Positions 5,851 through 7,654 of a stretch of 7,654 nt of DNA are shown piece by piece. How positions within the stretch are numbered: position 1 is the first letter of the stretch; every line of letters begins with the position of its first letter. The stretch is from Lachnoclostridium sp. UBA5890 (lineage in GTDB: Bacteria; Bacillota; Clostridia; Lachnospirales; Lachnospiraceae), in assembly GCA_002431395.1 (NCBI GenBank), contig DJEU01000036.1:1-7654 (forward strand), written 5' to 3'. The notes beneath the pieces are model-generated. The model saw nothing but the letters and a program-made list of their open reading frames with translations. It ran no database searches and was not told the DNA's origin. The position numbers and the translations under genes are program-made.

Positions 5851-7598
5851 AAAAAATAGTGTTAGCGGCGATCAATGCCAAATATATCCATTCCAATCTG
5901 GCGGTGTATTCTTTGAAAGCAAACGCCGGAAAATACGAAGAGGACATTGAACTGGCAGAATATACCATCAATCACCAAAAAGATGAAATCCTTGCCGGAA
6001 TTTATCGAAAAAAGCCGGATGTTGTCGGATTTTCGTGCTATATTTGGAATATTGAGTACGTGCTTGATGTGGCTGAAAATCTGAAGAAAATTTGTCCGCA
6101 GGTGGAAATTATCTTGGGAGGACCGGAAGTTTCGTACGATGCAGAGAAAGTGCTTCAAAAATATCCGTTTGTGGATCTTGTCATGGTCGGAGAAGGCGAG
6201 AACACATTCCACGAATATGTGGCATTTCTGCTGGGTGAAGGGGCGGAAAAACGTTCGGATATCGCCGGCCTCTGTTATCGGGGAGACGACGGGAAGGCTG
6301 TATTTACGCCACCGCGTATGCCGATGAAAATGGACGATCTAGTATTTCCCTACCGCGACCTGGAACAGATGGAAAACCGCATCATTTATTATGAAACGAT
6401 CCGTGGCTGCCCATTTTCCTGCAGCTACTGTCTGTCGTCTATCGACAAAACGGTGCGCCTGCGGTCGCTGGATCTGGTATTTGACGAATTGGACTTTTTC
6501 CTGAAAAATCGTGTGAAACAGGTGAAATTTGTCGATCGTACTTTTAACTGCAATCACGAACACGCTTACAAAATATGGGAATACATCAAAGAACACGATA
6601 ACGGAGTGACGAATTTTCACTTTGAGATCGGGGGAGATCTTCTGCGCGAGGAGGATTTTGAGCTTTTCCGCGGATTTCGTCCGGGATTGATTCAGTTCGA
6701 GATCGGTGTGCAGTCTACGAACTTGTTTACGATTGAGGCAATCCGCCGAAAAATGGATCTGACAGAACTGGCAGAGCACGTCGAGCGTGTGCGGAGTGGT
6801 GGAAATATTCACCAGCATTTGGATCTGATCGCCGGACTTCCCCACGAAGATTATGACTCCTTTCACAAGTCGTTTAACGATGTGTACCGGATGCGGCCGG
6901 ATCAGTTTCAGCTCGGCTTTTTGAAAGTGCTGAAAGGGTCTTACATGGAGGAAGTGAAGGACGAATACGAGATCCGCTACCGGAGCAGCCCGCCATACGA
7001 GGTGCTGGCGACCAAATGGCTGCCGTACGAGGATGTGCTGCGCCTCAAACAGGTAGAGGATATGGTGGAAGTGTATTACAATAGTTTCCAATTTCAGGCA
7101 ACAATGCTTGCGATGGAAAATTATCATACGGATGCGTTTGAGATGTATCAGACACTCGGTGAGTTTTACGACAAAAAAGGCTATTTTGGCATGAAACACA
7201 GCCGTATCGCGCGGTATGAGATTTTGTGGGAATTCTTGTGCGAGACAGACTGGAGCGAGGAGGCGAGGGAGATTCTGCGCCAGACATTGACGTATGATCT
7301 GTATGCCAGAGATTATGTGAAAAATCCACCGGCCTTTGTGCTGGAGCGGTCTCACGAATACCAGCAGAAAGTCCGCGATTTTCTGACGAAAGAATGCGAG
7401 CAGCCGACCGTGCTTTCCGGTTATGAAAAGTACCAGCCAAAGCAGCTTTTTAATATGATTTATGTGCAGCAATTTACGGTAAATATTCCGAAATTGTTAA
7501 AAACCGGAAAAGCAGAGACGGGAGAGGCACATTCACTTGTCTTTGATTATCAGAAGAGAAATCCACTCACGCACAGTGCCGAAGTGATACGACTGTGA
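5847..7598 (+). CDS. B12-binding-domain radical SAM protein, DUF4080 type
   Basis: This is a 583-residue cytoplasmic radical SAM enzyme of unknown substrate. The N-terminal cobalamin-binding-like Rossmann domain (about 2-135) has IILGGPEVSYD (88-98) and VDLVMVGEGENTF (109-121). The base-off His motif DxHxxG is not seen, so cobalamin, if bound, would not be held by that histidine. The radical SAM core (about 180-380) has the cluster motif RGCPFSCSYC with C188, C192 and C195 (CxxxCxxC), a GGD glycine-rich strand (262-264), the EIGVQS strand (285-290) and HLDLIAGLPHED (324-335). The remaining C-terminal part, rich in aromatic and charged residues, fits the DUF4080 extension. The ATG overlaps the previous stop as ATGA (5847-5850), with AGAGG at 5835-5839 as a modest Shine-Dalgarno, so translation is probably coupled. 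Possible roles include methylation or rearrangement of an envelope lipid or glycan, but this is inference only. Confidence 0.88.
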   Translation: MKKIVLAAINAKYIHSNLAVYSLKANAGKYEEDIELAEYTINHQKDEILAGIYRKKPDVVGFSCYIWNIEYVLDVAENLKKICPQVEIILGGPEVSYDAEKVLQKYPFVDLVMVGEGENTFHEYVAFLLGEGAEKRSDIAGLCYRGDDGKAVFTPPRMPMKMDDLVFPYRDLEQMENRIIYYETIRGCPFSCSYCLSSIDKTVRLRSLDLVFDELDFFLKNRVKQVKFVDRTFNCNHEHAYKIWEYIKEHDNGVTNFHFEIGGDLLREEDFELFRGFRPGLIQFEIGVQSTNLFTIEAIRRKMDLTELAEHVERVRSGGNIHQHLDLIAGLPHEDYDSFHKSFNDVYRMRPDQFQLGFLKVLKGSYMEEVKDEYEIRYRSSPPYEVLATKWLPYEDVLRLKQVEDMVEVYYNSFQFQATMLAMENYHTDAFEMYQTLGEFYDKKGYFGMKHSRIARYEILWEFLCETDWSEEAREILRQTLTYDLYARDYVKNPPAFVLERSHEYQQKVRDFLTKECEQPTVLSGYEKYQPKQLFNMIYVQQFTVNIPKLLKTGKAETGEAHSLVFDYQKRNPLTHSAEVIRL

Positions 7599-7627
7599 GG
7601 GGGTCGTAACTATTCAGGCTCCCCCTC
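7597..7627. repeat. GC-rich inverted repeat after the radical SAM gene
   Basis: GAGGGGG (7597-7603) pairs with CCCCCTC (7621-7627), giving a 7-bp perfect stem that begins inside the TGA stop codon, with a 17-nt loop. No T-run follows on either strand, so a classical intrinsic terminator is not supported. The loop holds AACTATTCAGG (7608-7618), the exact reverse complement of 2304-2314 in the hydrogenase leader. This hints at a dispersed intergenic element. The last 27 nt of the window show nothing I can identify. Confidence 0.5.
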
Positions 7628-7654
7628 TTCCGCACATTCGCATTTCGAACACTT

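Noticed and set aside
6339..7472. Long minus-strand open frame of 377 codons opposite the radical SAM gene
   Set aside because: The opposite strand encodes a clear radical SAM protein. The antisense product is His/Phe/Leu-rich without domain signals, so it is a shadow of codon bias.
7597..7654. Rho-independent terminator at the end of the radical SAM gene
   Set aside because: The stem is strong but the loop is 17 nt and no T-run follows on either strand. It is recorded as an inverted repeat instead.
7636..7654. Possible LexA-type half site (CGAAC) or small TTCG/CGAA inverted repeat at the window edge
   Set aside because: The window ends before a second LexA half site could be seen, and TTCG-CATTT-CGAA is too short to support a call.

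Overview
The window looks like chromosomal DNA of an anaerobic Gram-positive gut clostridium, most likely family Lachnospiraceae. The support is a monomeric group B-type [FeFe]-hydrogenase, strong AGGAGG-type ribosome binding sites, sigma-A-type promoters, and a DUF4080-type B12-binding radical SAM protein. No species can be named from the sequence alone. All genes lie on the + strand, gaps are short, and no tRNA, rRNA, CRISPR array or transposase is visible.

Region 1 (24-2207) is a two-component system: an OmpR-family response regulator followed 24 nt later by a membrane sensor histidine kinase that starts with GTG. No terminator is visible after the kinase. Region 2 (2208-3905) is a self-contained hydrogenase transcription unit. 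It has an extended -10 promoter whose -35 box lies inside an 18-bp palindrome resembling the operator of the redox repressor Rex, then a leader of about 75 nt, a ferredoxin-like/H-cluster [FeFe]-hydrogenase, and a strong intrinsic terminator. Region 3 (3936-7598) starts with a near-consensus promoter and carries two genes overlapping by ATGA: a polytopic O-antigen ligase/polymerase-type (Wzy_C) membrane protein with a large internal soluble domain, and a B12-binding radical SAM protein. The last 56 nt hold a GC-rich inverted repeat that shares an 11-mer, in opposite orientation, with the hydrogenase leader.

The three units appear functionally separate: signalling, fermentative H2 metabolism (disposal of electrons from reduced ferredoxin, probably tuned to NADH/NAD+ by Rex), and an envelope-glycan-type membrane enzyme coupled to a radical SAM enzyme of unknown substrate. 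I see no strong evidence for a wholly new system. The points most worth following are the candidate Rex operator, the altered proton-path residues of the hydrogenase, and the translationally coupled ligase/radical SAM pair.
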